From positions 1 to 7,934 of the forward strand of contig CAKRWZ010000080.1 in the NCBI GenBank assembly GCA_934418295.1: a DNA stretch of 7,934 bases, given 5' to 3'. Positions within the stretch are counted from its first letter, which is position 1; each line of letters begins with the position of its first letter. A program made the translations under genes and the position numbers. The notes beneath the pieces were generated by a model that saw nothing but the letters and a program-made list of their open reading frames with translations, ran no database searches and was not told the DNA's origin. The DNA is from an uncultured Mediterraneibacter sp. GTDB taxonomy: Bacteria > Bacillota > Clostridia > Lachnospirales > Lachnospiraceae. Positions 1 through 6,537 of the stretch are shown here, one piece after another.

Positions 1-1483
1 GTACGGTACCGGTATATTTGTTGATGGCGTTTTCCAGGATTTCCTTCGACTGGATGTCCAAATGGTTGGTGGGCTCATCCAGGATGAGAAAATTGGCGTT
101 GGAAAGCATCAGTTTGGCAAGAGAAACACGGCCTCGTTCTCCTCCGCTGAGTTCGCTGATCTGTTTGTAGACGTCGTCTCCGGTAAACTGAAATGCAGCC
201 AGTGTGTTACGGATACTGGTGTTGTTCATATCCGGGTAGGTGTCTGATATTTCGTCAAAGATCGTTTTTTCACTGTGGAGCACATGGTGTTCCTGGTCAT
301 AATATCCGATCTCCACCTGGCTTCCCAGGCGGAATTCGCCTTGGTCGGCATCGGTGAGCTGATTGAGTATTTTCAGCAGCGTGGTTTTTCCGGTGCCGTT
401 GTCTCCGATGACGGCCACATGTTCTCCCCGCTTGATCTCAAAGGAAATATCGCGGAAAAGAAGCTGTTCTCCGAAAGATTTTGTCAAATGCTCCACTGTG
501 AGAACATCGTTTCCGGACAGGATGGCAGGAGAGAGGGAAAAGTGCATTTCGCCGGAAGACTCCGTGGGCCTTTCGATCCGTTCTATTTTCTCCAGTGCTT
601 TTTCACGGCTTTCTGCACGTTTAATGGACTTTTCACGGTTGAAAGATTTCAGCTTTTCGATGACAGCTTCCTGATGACGGATCATCTGCTGCTGATTCAA
701 ATATTCTTTGAGCTGTGCATCTCGAAGCTGCTGCTTTTTCTCTGCGTACTGCTGATAGTTTCCGGTGTACATATGGAGTTTCCCGAATTCCAGGTCGATC
801 ACTTTTGTCACGATCCGGTTCAGAAAATACCGGTCATGGGATACGATCAAAACGGCGCCCGGGTAATTGAGCAGATAGGTTTCCAGCCAACGGATAGAGT
901 TGAGATCCAGATGGTTGGTGGGCTCGTCCAGCAGGATCACATCCGGACGGGTGAGAAGAAGACGTCCCAGGGCCACGCGGGTTTTCTGTCCGCCGGAAAG
1001 GGTCTCCACCGGTTTGTCAAATTCTTCTTCTGCAAAACCAAGTCCTTTCAAGACTCCGGTGATTTCACTTTCGCAGGCGTAACCGTTTTCCAGTTCAAAC
1101 TGGGAAGAAAGCCGGTGATATTCTTCCAGCTTTTCTTCCAGAGCGTCCCCCTGTAAAGAATTCAGATCCGTTTCAATGCTGCGCAGCCGCTGCTCCATGG
1201 CAAACACATGGGCTTTGGCGCTTCGGACCTCCTCGTAAATGGTACTTCCGCTTTTCAGATCCTGCATCTGAGCCAGGTAACCGATGGTTTTTCCTTTGGC
1301 CAGGACGATCTCGCCGGAATCCGGGGTGATCTCACCAATGATCATTTTGAGGATCGTGGATTTTCCGGCGCCGTTAGGGCCGACCAAAGCAGCTTTTTCG
1401 TGGGCTTCTATATGGAAGGAGCCGGAAGAAATGATGTTTTCCGCTCCGAATGCTTTTTTTACGTTTTGACATGCCAGAATCAT
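1..1483 (-). CDS. ABC-F family ATPase with two ABC domains, 3' end beyond window
   Basis: The - strand is open from an ATG at 1483-1481 to the left edge: 494 codons and no stop, so the C-terminus is missing. Two soluble ABC ATPase domains are present with no membrane segments. Domain 1 has Walker A GPNGAGKS (residues 35-42), signature LSGGQ (162-166) and Walker B/D-loop DEPTNHLD (186-193). Domain 2 has Walker A GDNGTGKT (360-367), signature LSGGE (445-449) and DEPTNHLD (469-476). Between them lies a charged, Gln/Lys/Glu-rich linker (about 225-320), the usual position of the ABC-F interdomain arm that reaches towards the ribosomal P-site tRNA. ABC-F proteins are cytosolic translation factors; some protect ribosomes from antibiotics. 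The sequence resembles the YdiF/Uup-type housekeeping group more than known resistance variants, but this is judged by eye and the substrate is unknown. The start is supported by an AGGGAGGG Shine-Dalgarno site five bases upstream. The gene is divergent from the cobalamin operon and probably functionally unrelated to it. Confidence 0.95.
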   Translation of the reverse strand, partial: MILACQNVKKAFGAENIISSGSFHIEAHEKAALVGPNGAGKSTILKMIIGEITPDSGEIVLAKGKTIGYLAQMQDLKSGSTIYEEVRSAKAHVFAMEQRLRSIETDLNSLQGDALEEKLEEYHRLSSQFELENGYACESEITGVLKGLGFAEEEFDKPVETLSGGQKTRVALGRLLLTRPDVILLDEPTNHLDLNSIRWLETYLLNYPGAVLIVSHDRYFLNRIVTKVIDLEFGKLHMYTGNYQQYAEKKQQLRDAQLKEYLNQQQMIRHQEAVIEKLKSFNREKSIKRAESREKALEKIERIERPTESSGEMHFSLSPAILSGNDVLTVEHLTKSFGEQLLFRDISFEIKRGEHVAVIGDNGTGKTTLLKILNQLTDADQGEFRLGSQVEIGYYDQEHHVLHSEKTIFDEISDTYPDMNNTSIRNTLAAFQFTGDDVYKQISELSGGERGRVSLAKLMLSNANFLILDEPTNHLDIQSKEILENAINKYTGTV

Positions 1484-1515
1484 ATTATCCCTCCCTGTCT
1501 GAGCATACTATTCTT

Positions 1516-1543
1516 ATTATAATGAAAACCCTCAAAAAAACAA
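1516..1543 (-). promoter_or_regulatory. Probable sigma-A-type promoter of the ABC-F gene
   Basis: Read on the - strand, a perfect -10 TATAAT lies at 1521-1516, preceded by a 16-base spacer and a partial -35 TTGTTT at 1543-1538. It lies 32 bases upstream of the ABC-F start codon and just behind its Shine-Dalgarno site. The -35 match is only 3 of 6, so the call rests mainly on the -10 and position. Confidence 0.6.
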
Positions 1544-1562
1544 GAATGAAAATCCCAAATCC

Positions 1563-1591
1563 TTGCATAACGGAGATGAGTGTGCTACTAT
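1563..1591 (+). promoter_or_regulatory. Probable promoter of the riboswitch-cbi operon
   Basis: TTGCAT at 1563-1568 and TACTAT at 1586-1591 are separated by exactly 17 bases. This would place the transcript start near 1598, only a few bases ahead of the 5' edge of the cobalamin aptamer, as expected for a riboswitch leader. Each hexamer is imperfect (3/6 and 4/6), so the promoter is inferred from spacing and location as much as from sequence. Confidence 0.6.
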
Positions 1592-1603
1592 ATGAGTAAT
1601 TGA

Positions 1604-1790
1604 ACACAGGTGTTTTCAGTGCGGAGCGTATGTAAAGCGCGAAGGTAAAAGGGAATCAGGTGGAAATCCTGAGCGATCCGGTCACTGTAAACAGGGAGTG
1701 AGTCTATAGAACCATTGTTGCATAAAAATGCATGAGAAGGGATAGAGAAGCGATGATCTGTGAGCCAGGAAACCTGCTGAAAAACATGCG
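1604..1790 (+). promoter_or_regulatory. Cobalamin riboswitch aptamer
   Basis: The conserved cobalamin (B12-box) elements occur in order. AGGTG is at 1608-1612. The core GGGAATCAGGTGGAAATCC is at 1651-1669, with its CAGG/CCTG stem. CACTGTAAACAG is at 1683-1694, with a TCACT/AGTGA stem. CCATTG is at 1712-1717, followed by a TGCAT-AAAA-ATGCA hairpin (1719-1732). GAAGG is at 1736-1740, GCGATGA at 1750-1756, and the 3' box AGCCAGGAAACCTGC at 1763-1777. The element is closed by TGTTTTCAG (1611-1619) pairing with CTGAAAAACA (1777-1786), with one extra A. The family binds adenosylcobalamin or related cobalamins and normally lowers expression when the ligand is present. Its position directly ahead of a corrin-ring operon fits feedback control. 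Helix numbering and ligand subtype were not assigned. Confidence 0.95.
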
Positions 1791-1821
1791 ATGAATGACT
1801 TCCGAAGAAAGTACAATTCAT
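1791..1821 (+). other. Leader hairpin A after the aptamer
   Basis: ATGAAT (1791-1796) pairs perfectly with ATTCAT (1816-1821). An inner ACTT/AAGT stem (1798-1801 with 1809-1812) has a seven-base CCGAAGA loop. It starts right after the aptamer closing stem, so it could be part of the switching region or simply a spacer hairpin. No U-tract follows, so it is not a terminator. Confidence 0.45.
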
Positions 1822-1826
1822 ATTTG

Positions 1827-1852
1827 ATCGGCGATCTGTTTTGTATGCCGAT
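1827..1852 (+). other. Leader hairpin B
   Basis: ATCGGC (1827-1832) pairs with GCCGAT (1847-1852) across a 14-base loop. The sequence after it is U-rich but broken (TTTCATTTTG), so at most a weak pause or termination site is suggested. Its role in switching cannot be told from sequence alone. Confidence 0.35.
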
Positions 1853-1887
1853 TTCATTTTGTGTGAGGATGAGTGTTGCATTATGAC

Positions 1888-1922
1888 AGCGCCTGCTTTC
1901 TGTTGAGAAAGGGGCGCTTTTT
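1888..1922 (+). terminator. Intrinsic terminator T1 in the riboswitch leader
   Basis: AGCGCC (1888-1893) pairs with GGCGCT (1913-1918), and CTTTCT (1896-1901) with AGAAAG (1906-1911). The tetraloop is GTTG; an internal TG/G mismatch separates the two stems. A run of five U residues (1918-1922) ends the structure. It lies about 100 bases after the aptamer and about 150 before cbiD, a typical place for the expression platform of a transcription-terminating cobalamin riboswitch. Confidence 0.85.
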
Positions 1923-1980
1923 GTTGCCAAGCATACGACAAAAAGGTCCACTGGACCTTTTTTAGTTGCCATGCATCCGA
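1923..1980 (+). repeat. Short imperfect direct repeat flanking T2
   Basis: GTTGCCAAGCATACGA (1923-1938) and GTTGCCATGCATCCGA (1965-1980) match at 14 of 16 positions and are offset by 42 bases. Each copy directly follows the U-tract of a terminator (T1 or T2). This may reflect local duplication of a terminator-plus-tail unit or shared descent from cobalamin-aptamer sequence. Confidence 0.7.
1940..1963 (+). terminator. Second terminator T2, symmetric and possibly bidirectional
   Basis: AAAAAGGTCC (1940-1949) pairs with GGACCTTTTT (1953-1962) around the loop ACT, followed by one more T. The stem is A-rich on the left and U-rich on the right, so it could stop transcription from either side. It sits only 17 bases after the T1 U-tract, giving two terminators in series before cbiD. 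Its loop region CCACTGG also matches a conserved cobalamin-aptamer motif (see findings). Confidence 0.75.
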
Positions 1981-2048
1981 AGGAAGCTGCCGGTGGCAGG
2001 TTCTGTAGGTATGGCGACGAGTCAAAGTCCGAGCCTGGAAGCTTTGAC
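1945..2048 (+). other. Structured pre-cbiD segment resembling a 5'-truncated cobalamin aptamer
   Basis: The segment repeats the 3'-half motifs of the upstream aptamer in the same order: CCACTG (1948-1953; CCATTG in the first), ATGCATCCGAAGG (1971-1983; 11 of 13 identical to 1728-1740), GCGACGA (2013-2019; GCGATGA in the first), then AGTCCGAGCCTGG (2026-2038), close to the family's AGxCxGxAxACCTG box but two bases short. It contains a CTGCC/GGCAG hairpin (1987-1999) and a GTCAAAG/CTTTGAC hairpin (2021-2048). No matching 5' core with GGGAA...GGTG precedes it. It may be a decayed tandem aptamer or an alternative 3' half. The homology was judged by eye only. Confidence 0.45.
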
Positions 2049-2058
2049 AAAACGTGTT

Positions 2059-2063
2059 GGGGG
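2059..2063 (+). promoter_or_regulatory. Ribosome binding site deciding the cbiD start
   Basis: GGGGG at 2059-2063 lies six bases before the ATG at 2070. It is an imperfect Shine-Dalgarno site, but no better one precedes the in-frame ATG at 1971, which falls inside the structured leader. The site is 11 bases after the GTCAAAG/CTTTGAC hairpin, so leader folding could affect its access. Confidence 0.6.
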
Positions 2064-2069
2064 CTATTT

Positions 2070-3227
2070 ATGGGAAAAAAGACAGGGCTTGAAGGCTATT
2101 ATGTGATTCGAAATAACAAAAAAATGCGGTTTGGGTATACGACGGGTTCCTGTGCGACGGCTGCAGCTTTGGGAGCGGCAGAGATGCTTCTGGGAGAAAA
2201 GAAACTTTCGGAGATTTCTTTTATGACACCGAAAGGCATTTTGCTGACCTTACAGCTGCTGGAGATCGAGCAGGAAGCGGATGCGGTAACCTGCGCCGTC
2301 CGAAAAGATGCGGGGGACGATCCGGATGTGACGGATGGGATCTTGGTGTTTGCCCGTGTGGAAAAGACGAAGGAGAAAGGCATCGTCTTGGATGGCGGCG
2401 AAGGCGTCGGCCGTGTGACGAAGCCGGGGCTGGATCAGCCGGTTGGGGAAGCTGCCATCAATCATGTGCCCCGCTCCATGATCTTGCAGGCGGTGGAGAG
2501 TGTGGCGGAAAAATATGCCTTCTGCCAGGGGTTAAAGGTGACGATCTTTGTTCCGGAAGGAGAAAAAATCGCCCAAAAGACGTTTAACCCGAGACTGGGG
2601 ATCCAAAACGGGATTTCGATACTGGGAACTTCCGGGATCGTAGAGCCTATGAGTGAAAAAGCGTTGACAGACAGCATCGGCATCGAGATCCGGCAGCATG
2701 TTGCGGAAGGCAGGGAATACCTGCTGGTGACACCGGGAAATTACGGGCAGGAATATCTGAAGGAGCATATGGAACTCTCCATTGAAAAGAGCGTAAAATG
2801 CAGCAATTACGTGGGAGAGACGATAGATATGGCCATGGATGCCGGCGTGAAAGGCATTCTGTTTGTGGCACATATCGGAAAATTTGTAAAAGTGGGCGCC
2901 GGTATCATGAATACCCATTCCCACAATGCGGACGCACGGATGGAAACCTTGGCGGCCTGTGCTATCCGCAAAGGAGCATCTGTCGAATGTGCCAGAAAAG
3001 TGTTGGAATGCAATACGACGGAAGAGGCGTTGGACGTGCTGGAAGCAGAAGGAATGCTGCAGCCCGCCATGGAGCTTTTGATGGAAAAAATCCAGTTTTA
3101 TCTGGAACATCGATCTTACAACCGTTTGCTATTAGGTGCGGTCGTGTTCTCCAGCGAAAAAGGATATTTGGGGGAGACAGAACATGCCCGGGAGCTGATG
3201 AAATTATTAGAAAAGGAGTATAAATGA
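2070..3227 (+). CDS. cbiD: Cobalt-precorrin-5B C1-methyltransferase CbiD
   Basis: This 385-residue protein matches CbiD in length and throughout its sequence. CbiD uses S-adenosylmethionine to methylate C1 of the corrin ring in the oxygen-independent cobalamin pathway, and belongs to a fold distinct from the other cobalamin methyltransferases. Hallmarks are GYTTGSC (22-28), KPGLDQPVGEAAIN (about 113-126), FNPRLGIQNG (172-181), ILGTSGIVEPMS (184-195) and THSHNADARMETL (282-294). The start at 2070 is chosen because homologues begin shortly before GYTTG. An in-frame extension to 1971 would add 33 residues unlike CbiD and encoded by leader structure; GTG at 2103 is a less likely alternative. It is the first gene of the operon, and its stop overlaps the cbiL start by four bases (ATGA). 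Control should come from the upstream riboswitch and terminators. Confidence 0.96.
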   Translation: MGKKTGLEGYYVIRNNKKMRFGYTTGSCATAAALGAAEMLLGEKKLSEISFMTPKGILLTLQLLEIEQEADAVTCAVRKDAGDDPDVTDGILVFARVEKTKEKGIVLDGGEGVGRVTKPGLDQPVGEAAINHVPRSMILQAVESVAEKYAFCQGLKVTIFVPEGEKIAQKTFNPRLGIQNGISILGTSGIVEPMSEKALTDSIGIEIRQHVAEGREYLLVTPGNYGQEYLKEHMELSIEKSVKCSNYVGETIDMAMDAGVKGILFVAHIGKFVKVGAGIMNTHSHNADARMETLAACAIRKGASVECARKVLECNTTEEALDVLEAEGMLQPAMELLMEKIQFYLEHRSYNRLLLGAVVFSSEKGYLGETEHARELMKLLEKEYK

Positions 3228-3949
3228 TGAGTGGAAAACTTTATGGAGTGGGAGTCGGCCCCGGGGATCCGGAACTGATGACGCTGAAAGCACTTCGGGT
3301 GATCCGGGACGCAGATGTGATTATAGTTCCCGGGGAAAAGCCGAGAGAAAGCATTGCCTGGAAGATCGCAGCAAGGGCAGTGGAGGCGGCAGATGAAGCA
3401 GGAGCGGAAAGAAATGGTTCAGAAACATTTGAAAAAAAAGAAACTTTACCGGTACCGATGCCTATGACAAAAGATCCGGAGCTGTTGACAAAAGCCCATG
3501 AGGAAGGAACAAAAATCATAAAAAATTTATTGGACGACGGAAAAAAAGTTGCCTTTCTCACGTTAGGAGACCCAACGATCTATTCTACTTATCTGTATGT
3601 CCATAAACGGATCGGTGCCATGGGCTATGAGACGGAGATCATAAGCGGGATCCCGTCCTTTTGTGCAGCAGCTGCCGCAGTCAACACCGGACTGACAGAG
3701 CAGAAAGAAATGCTGCATTTGATCCCGGCGTCCTATGATACAGAAGAGGCTTTGCAGCTGTCCGGAACGAAGGTATTGATGAAGGCAGGAAAGCAGATCG
3801 GAAAAGTAAAAAAAGTGCTGGGAAAATGCAAAAAAGAAGCAGTCATGGTGGAAAACTGCGGTATGCCGAATGAACAGATATACAAAACGGTGGCAGAGAT
3901 ACCGGAAGATGCAGGTTACTATTCCCTGTTTATCATAAAAGACAATTAA
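3224..3949 (+). CDS. cbiL: Cobalt-factor II (precorrin-2) C20-methyltransferase CbiL
   Basis: This 241-residue protein is of the tetrapyrrole (corrin/porphyrin) methylase family, cytosolic and SAM-dependent. It methylates C20, the first peripheral methylation after cobalt-factor II in the anaerobic route. The N-terminal glycine-rich loop is GVGVGPGDPEL (8-18). TLGDPTIYSTY (113-123) is the SAM-binding GDP motif in the form typical of CbiL/CobI, and SGIPSFCAAAAA (141-152) is the proline-glycine motif region. CbiL is preferred over other family members because of the VGVGPGDPELMTLKA start and the GDPTIYSTY block. AGGAG at 3213-3217 precedes the start by six bases; a second ATG at 3227 could serve instead, adding or removing one residue. 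Translation is probably coupled to cbiD by the four-base overlap. A Glu/Ala-rich stretch at about residues 50-72 looks like a variable loop. Confidence 0.94.
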   Translation: MMSGKLYGVGVGPGDPELMTLKALRVIRDADVIIVPGEKPRESIAWKIAARAVEAADEAGAERNGSETFEKKETLPVPMPMTKDPELLTKAHEEGTKIIKNLLDDGKKVAFLTLGDPTIYSTYLYVHKRIGAMGYETEIISGIPSFCAAAAAVNTGLTEQKEMLHLIPASYDTEEALQLSGTKVLMKAGKQIGKVKKVLGKCKKEAVMVENCGMPNEQIYKTVAEIPEDAGYYSLFIIKDN

Positions 3950-3964
3950 AGGAGGAATAAAAAG

Positions 3965-4723
3965 ATGGTACATTTTGTAGGAGCAGGATCGGGAGCAGCA
4001 GATTTGATCACGATCAGAGGAAAAGAATTTTTGAAAAAAGCAGATGTGATCATATATGCAGGTTCTCTCGTGAACCCGGAGCTTTTGAAATATGCAAAAG
4101 AAAGCTGCGAAATTTATGACAGTGCAAAGATGACGCTGGAAGAAGTTATGGACGTGATGGTACAGGCAGAAAAGGATCAGAAGATGACGGTGCGGCTTCA
4201 TACAGGAGATCCTTGTCTGTACGGCGCAATCCGGGAACAGATGGATCTGTTGGACGAAGAAAAAATCGAGTATGACTATTGTCCGGGTGTCAGCTCATTC
4301 TGCGGGGCGGCCAGTGCGCTGAATCTGGAATATACCCTTCCGGATATATCCCAAAGTGTGATCATTACCAGGATGGAAGGCAGAACACCGGTTCCGGCTA
4401 AGGAAAGCATTCAATCTTTTGCCGCTCATCAGGCGACGATGGTAATTTTTCTCAGCACCGGTATGCTGGAGGAGCTTAGCCGCAGACTGATCGAGGGCGG
4501 ATATCAGGCAGATACGCCGGCAGCCATTGTCTATAAAGCAACCTGGGATGATGAAAAAAAGTTTGTGTGTACCGTGGGGACGCTGGCACAGACAGCTAAA
4601 GAAAACCATATCACAAAGACTGCATTGATGATTATCGGTGATGTTGTAAGGACGACGGATTATAAACGTTCGAAATTATATGATCCGGGATTTACAACAG
4701 AATTTCGTGAGGCGACTAAATAA
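3965..4723 (+). CDS. cbiF: Cobalt-precorrin-4 C11-methyltransferase CbiF
   Basis: This 252-residue SAM-dependent tetrapyrrole methylase matches CbiF/CobM in length and motifs. The enzyme methylates C11 of cobalt-precorrin-4, giving cobalt-precorrin-5A, the substrate of CbiG encoded just downstream. Visible motifs are GAGSGAADLITIRG at the N-terminus (6-19), YAGSLVNPELL (31-41), HTGDPCLYGAIREQ (79-92, the SAM-binding GDP motif), CPGVSSFCGAASALN (106-120) and LPDISQSVIITRMEGRTPVP (125-144), which is characteristic of this subfamily. A strong AGGAGG at 3950-3955 lies nine bases before the ATG. The gap from the cbiL stop is 15 bases, so both are on one transcript. The C-terminus is a conserved-looking SKLYDPGFTTEFR tail, as in other CbiF proteins. 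No defects are visible. Confidence 0.95.
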   Translation: MVHFVGAGSGAADLITIRGKEFLKKADVIIYAGSLVNPELLKYAKESCEIYDSAKMTLEEVMDVMVQAEKDQKMTVRLHTGDPCLYGAIREQMDLLDEEKIEYDYCPGVSSFCGAASALNLEYTLPDISQSVIITRMEGRTPVPAKESIQSFAAHQATMVIFLSTGMLEELSRRLIEGGYQADTPAAIVYKATWDDEKKFVCTVGTLAQTAKENHITKTALMIIGDVVRTTDYKRSKLYDPGFTTEFREATK

Positions 4724-4754
4724 ATTTTAAATTTCAGACAGACTGGAAAAGCAG

Positions 4755-5813
4755 ATGAAAAAAATAGCGATGATATGTTTCAGCCAGACCGGGTATGAAA
4801 CGGGAAAGCGGCTGGCAGAGGAATTGGAGAAAACAGGGGCGGCAGTAGAGCTGGCAGCGAAGAGCAGATATATACCGGAATCTATCGCAGAAAGCCATCA
4901 AGAATGGACGGAAAAGCAATTCCAGAAATCGGAGGGGATTGTATTTATCGGTGCCTGTGGGATTGCGGTCAGAAGTATTGCGCCTTTTGTGGCAGACAAA
5001 AAGAAGGATCCGGCAATCATCGTGTCAGATGAGTGCGGACATTATGTGATTTCTCTATTGTCCGGCCATTTGGGAGGTGCCAACGAATTAGCGCAGCAGA
5101 TCGCGGACTTGACGGGAGGAATCCCTGTCATTACGACAGCCACGGATGTACATAAAAAATTTGCGGTGGATGTGTTCGCAAAAAAGAATCAGTGCAGCAT
5201 TTTCCCGATGCCGGCGGCGAAAGAATTTTCAGCGGCTTTGCTGAAGGGAGAGCCGGTGGGATTTTATACAGATTTCCCATACGAAGGGGCACTTCCGGAA
5301 GGCATTTGCCTCTGTGGAAAAAACGGAGAACCTGCAGATAAAACAGAACGGCCGAAGATCGGAATGGCAGTGAGCGTAGAGAGCTCCTGTGCTCCTTTTC
5401 CGGTGACGGTACACATCGTTCCCCCGGCACTGACGCTGGGTGTCGGATGCAAAAAAGGAAAAGAGACGGAAGAGATCGAGAGGTTTTTCAGTGAATTTAT
5501 AAAGAAACATGGGCTGTCTGTACAGGCATTTTCCGGTGTGGCTACCATTGATCTGAAAAAAGAAGAAAAGGGACTTCTGGAGTTTGCAAAAAAATGGAAA
5601 CTGCCCTTCCGGACGTATTCGGCGGAAGCGTTACAAAAAGTACCTGGCAGCTTTTCCGCCTCTCCTTTTGTAAAAGAGATCACCGGTGTGGACAATGTCT
5701 GCGAGAGGAGCTGTCTTTTGGACAGTGGAGGGAAACTGGCCGTTTCCAAATGTGCGGGAAACGGTGTGACTATGGCGGCGGCAATGAAAGATTGGAGGAT
5801 ACATTTTGAATAA
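4755..5813 (+). CDS. cbiG: Cobalt-precorrin-5A hydrolase CbiG
   Basis: This 352-residue protein has the two-part CbiG layout. CbiG opens the delta-lactone of cobalt-precorrin-5A and releases the two-carbon fragment as acetaldehyde, a step found only in the anaerobic pathway. The N-terminal domain has FIGACGIAVRSIAP (64-77) and the hallmark LSGHLGGANELA (102-113). The C-terminal CobE/CbiG_C domain begins around LTLGVGCKKG (226-235) and ends with SKCAGNGVTMAAA (331-343). Between them is a less conserved linker (about 140-220). The gap from cbiF is 31 bases, the longest inside the operon, and the ribosome site is weak (GGAAAAG at 4745-4751), so translation may be lower than that of its neighbours. 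The stop overlaps the next gene by eight bases. Its presence, with no CobG, marks the pathway as oxygen-independent. Confidence 0.95.
   Translation: MKKIAMICFSQTGYETGKRLAEELEKTGAAVELAAKSRYIPESIAESHQEWTEKQFQKSEGIVFIGACGIAVRSIAPFVADKKKDPAIIVSDECGHYVISLLSGHLGGANELAQQIADLTGGIPVITTATDVHKKFAVDVFAKKNQCSIFPMPAAKEFSAALLKGEPVGFYTDFPYEGALPEGICLCGKNGEPADKTERPKIGMAVSVESSCAPFPVTVHIVPPALTLGVGCKKGKETEEIERFFSEFIKKHGLSVQAFSGVATIDLKKEEKGLLEFAKKWKLPFRTYSAEALQKVPGSFSASPFVKEITGVDNVCERSCLLDSGGKLAVSKCAGNGVTMAAAMKDWRIHFE
5794..5798 (+). promoter_or_regulatory. Ribosome binding site supporting the TTG start of cbiH
   Basis: GGAGG at 5794-5798 lies seven bases before TTG at 5806, inside the end of cbiG. The protein reads LNKLYVIGIGPGD from that codon, which is where tetrapyrrole methylases begin, and no ATG or GTG fits as well before the glycine-rich loop. 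Confidence 0.8.
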
Positions 5814-6537
5814 ATTATATGTGATCGGGATCGGACCCGGAGATTTTGAACAGATGACCGGCAGAGCGGCGGAAGCGATGAAAAAAAGCGATGTGATCGT
5901 AGGATATACGGTGTATGTGGATCTGGTAAAGCCGTATTTTCCGGACAGCAGTTTTTTGGCAACTCCGATGATGAAAGAAGTGGAGCGGTGCAGGATCGCC
6001 TTTGAAGAGGCAGAAAAAGGAAAAACCGTATCCATGATCTGCAGCGGAGATGCAGGTGTTTACGGAATGGCAGGGCTGATGTATGAGGTGGGGGTGGATT
6101 ATCCGGATACAGAACTGGAGATCATCCCCGGAGTGACGGCTGCGTCCAGCGGTGCTGCCGTGTTGGGAGCTCCTTTGATCCATGATTTTTGTCTGATCAG
6201 TCTCAGTGATCTGCTGACACCGTGGGAAAAAATTGAAAACCGGATTTTGGGGGCTTCCCAGGCGGATTTTGTGATCTGTCTCTACAATCCGTCCAGCCAC
6301 AAACGGCGTGATTATCTGCAGAAAGCCTGTGATCTGATGCTTCGCTATAAATCTCCGGAAACGGTGTGCGGAACGGTAAGCCGCATCGGACGGGAAGGAG
6401 AAGAAGCCCGTGTGATGACCCTGAAAGAATTGAGAGACGCAGAGGTGGATATGTTCACGACTGTGTTTGTGGGAAATTCACAGACAAAAGAGATCAACGG
6501 AAAGATGGTAACACCAAGAGGATATCGGAATGTATAA
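5806..6537 (+). CDS. cbiH: Cobalt-factor III C17-methyltransferase CbiH (TTG start)
   Basis: This 243-residue tetrapyrrole methylase matches CbiH/CobJ, the SAM-dependent enzyme that methylates C17 and drives ring contraction. Motifs are YVIGIGPGDFEQMT (5-18), the GYTVYVDLV block (33-41), CSGDAGVYGMAGLMYE (79-94), with the subfamily-specific GDAGVYGMA, PGVTAASSGAA (108-118), DLLTPWEKIENR (about 138-149) and CLYNPSSHKRRDYL (about 159-172). The C-terminal FVGNSQTKEINGKMVTPRGY is also typical of CbiH. Initiation is at TTG, fixed by GGAGG seven bases upstream and by the family N-terminus; the start lies inside cbiG with an eight-base overlap. The end overlaps cbiJ by eight bases as well, so translational coupling on both sides is likely. 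This form lacks the extra C-terminal Fe-S or CbiG-like domains found on some CbiH proteins. Confidence 0.95.
   Translation: MNKLYVIGIGPGDFEQMTGRAAEAMKKSDVIVGYTVYVDLVKPYFPDSSFLATPMMKEVERCRIAFEEAEKGKTVSMICSGDAGVYGMAGLMYEVGVDYPDTELEIIPGVTAASSGAAVLGAPLIHDFCLISLSDLLTPWEKIENRILGASQADFVICLYNPSSHKRRDYLQKACDLMLRYKSPETVCGTVSRIGREGEEARVMTLKELRDAEVDMFTTVFVGNSQTKEINGKMVTPRGYRNV

Noticed and set aside
275..1156. Long + strand open frame of 293 codons
   Set aside because: It lies wholly antisense to the ABC-F gene, whose frame contains both sets of ABC motifs. Its translation has no recognisable domain.
1869..1886. Five-codon mini-ORF starting ATGAGTGTTGCA just before T1
   Set aside because: It is too short and has poor ribosome-site spacing. 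The codons do not suggest an attenuation leader peptide, and the riboswitch already explains regulation.
2021..2048. GTCAAAG/CTTTGAC hairpin as a third terminator
   Set aside because: The stem is good, but it is followed by AAAACGTG rather than a U-tract on the + strand, and it lies right before the cbiD ribosome site, so termination there is unlikely.
1588..2050. Two - strand open frames of 145 and 122 codons across the leader
   Set aside because: They are antisense to the cobalamin aptamer and both terminators. The sequence is explained by RNA structure, and the translations are low-complexity and rich in Ser, His and Cys.
1971..2069. N-terminal extension of CbiD from an in-frame ATG at 1971
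   Set aside because: The extra 33 residues do not resemble CbiD, no ribosome site precedes 1971, and the segment is part of the structured leader. The start at 2070 fits the family.
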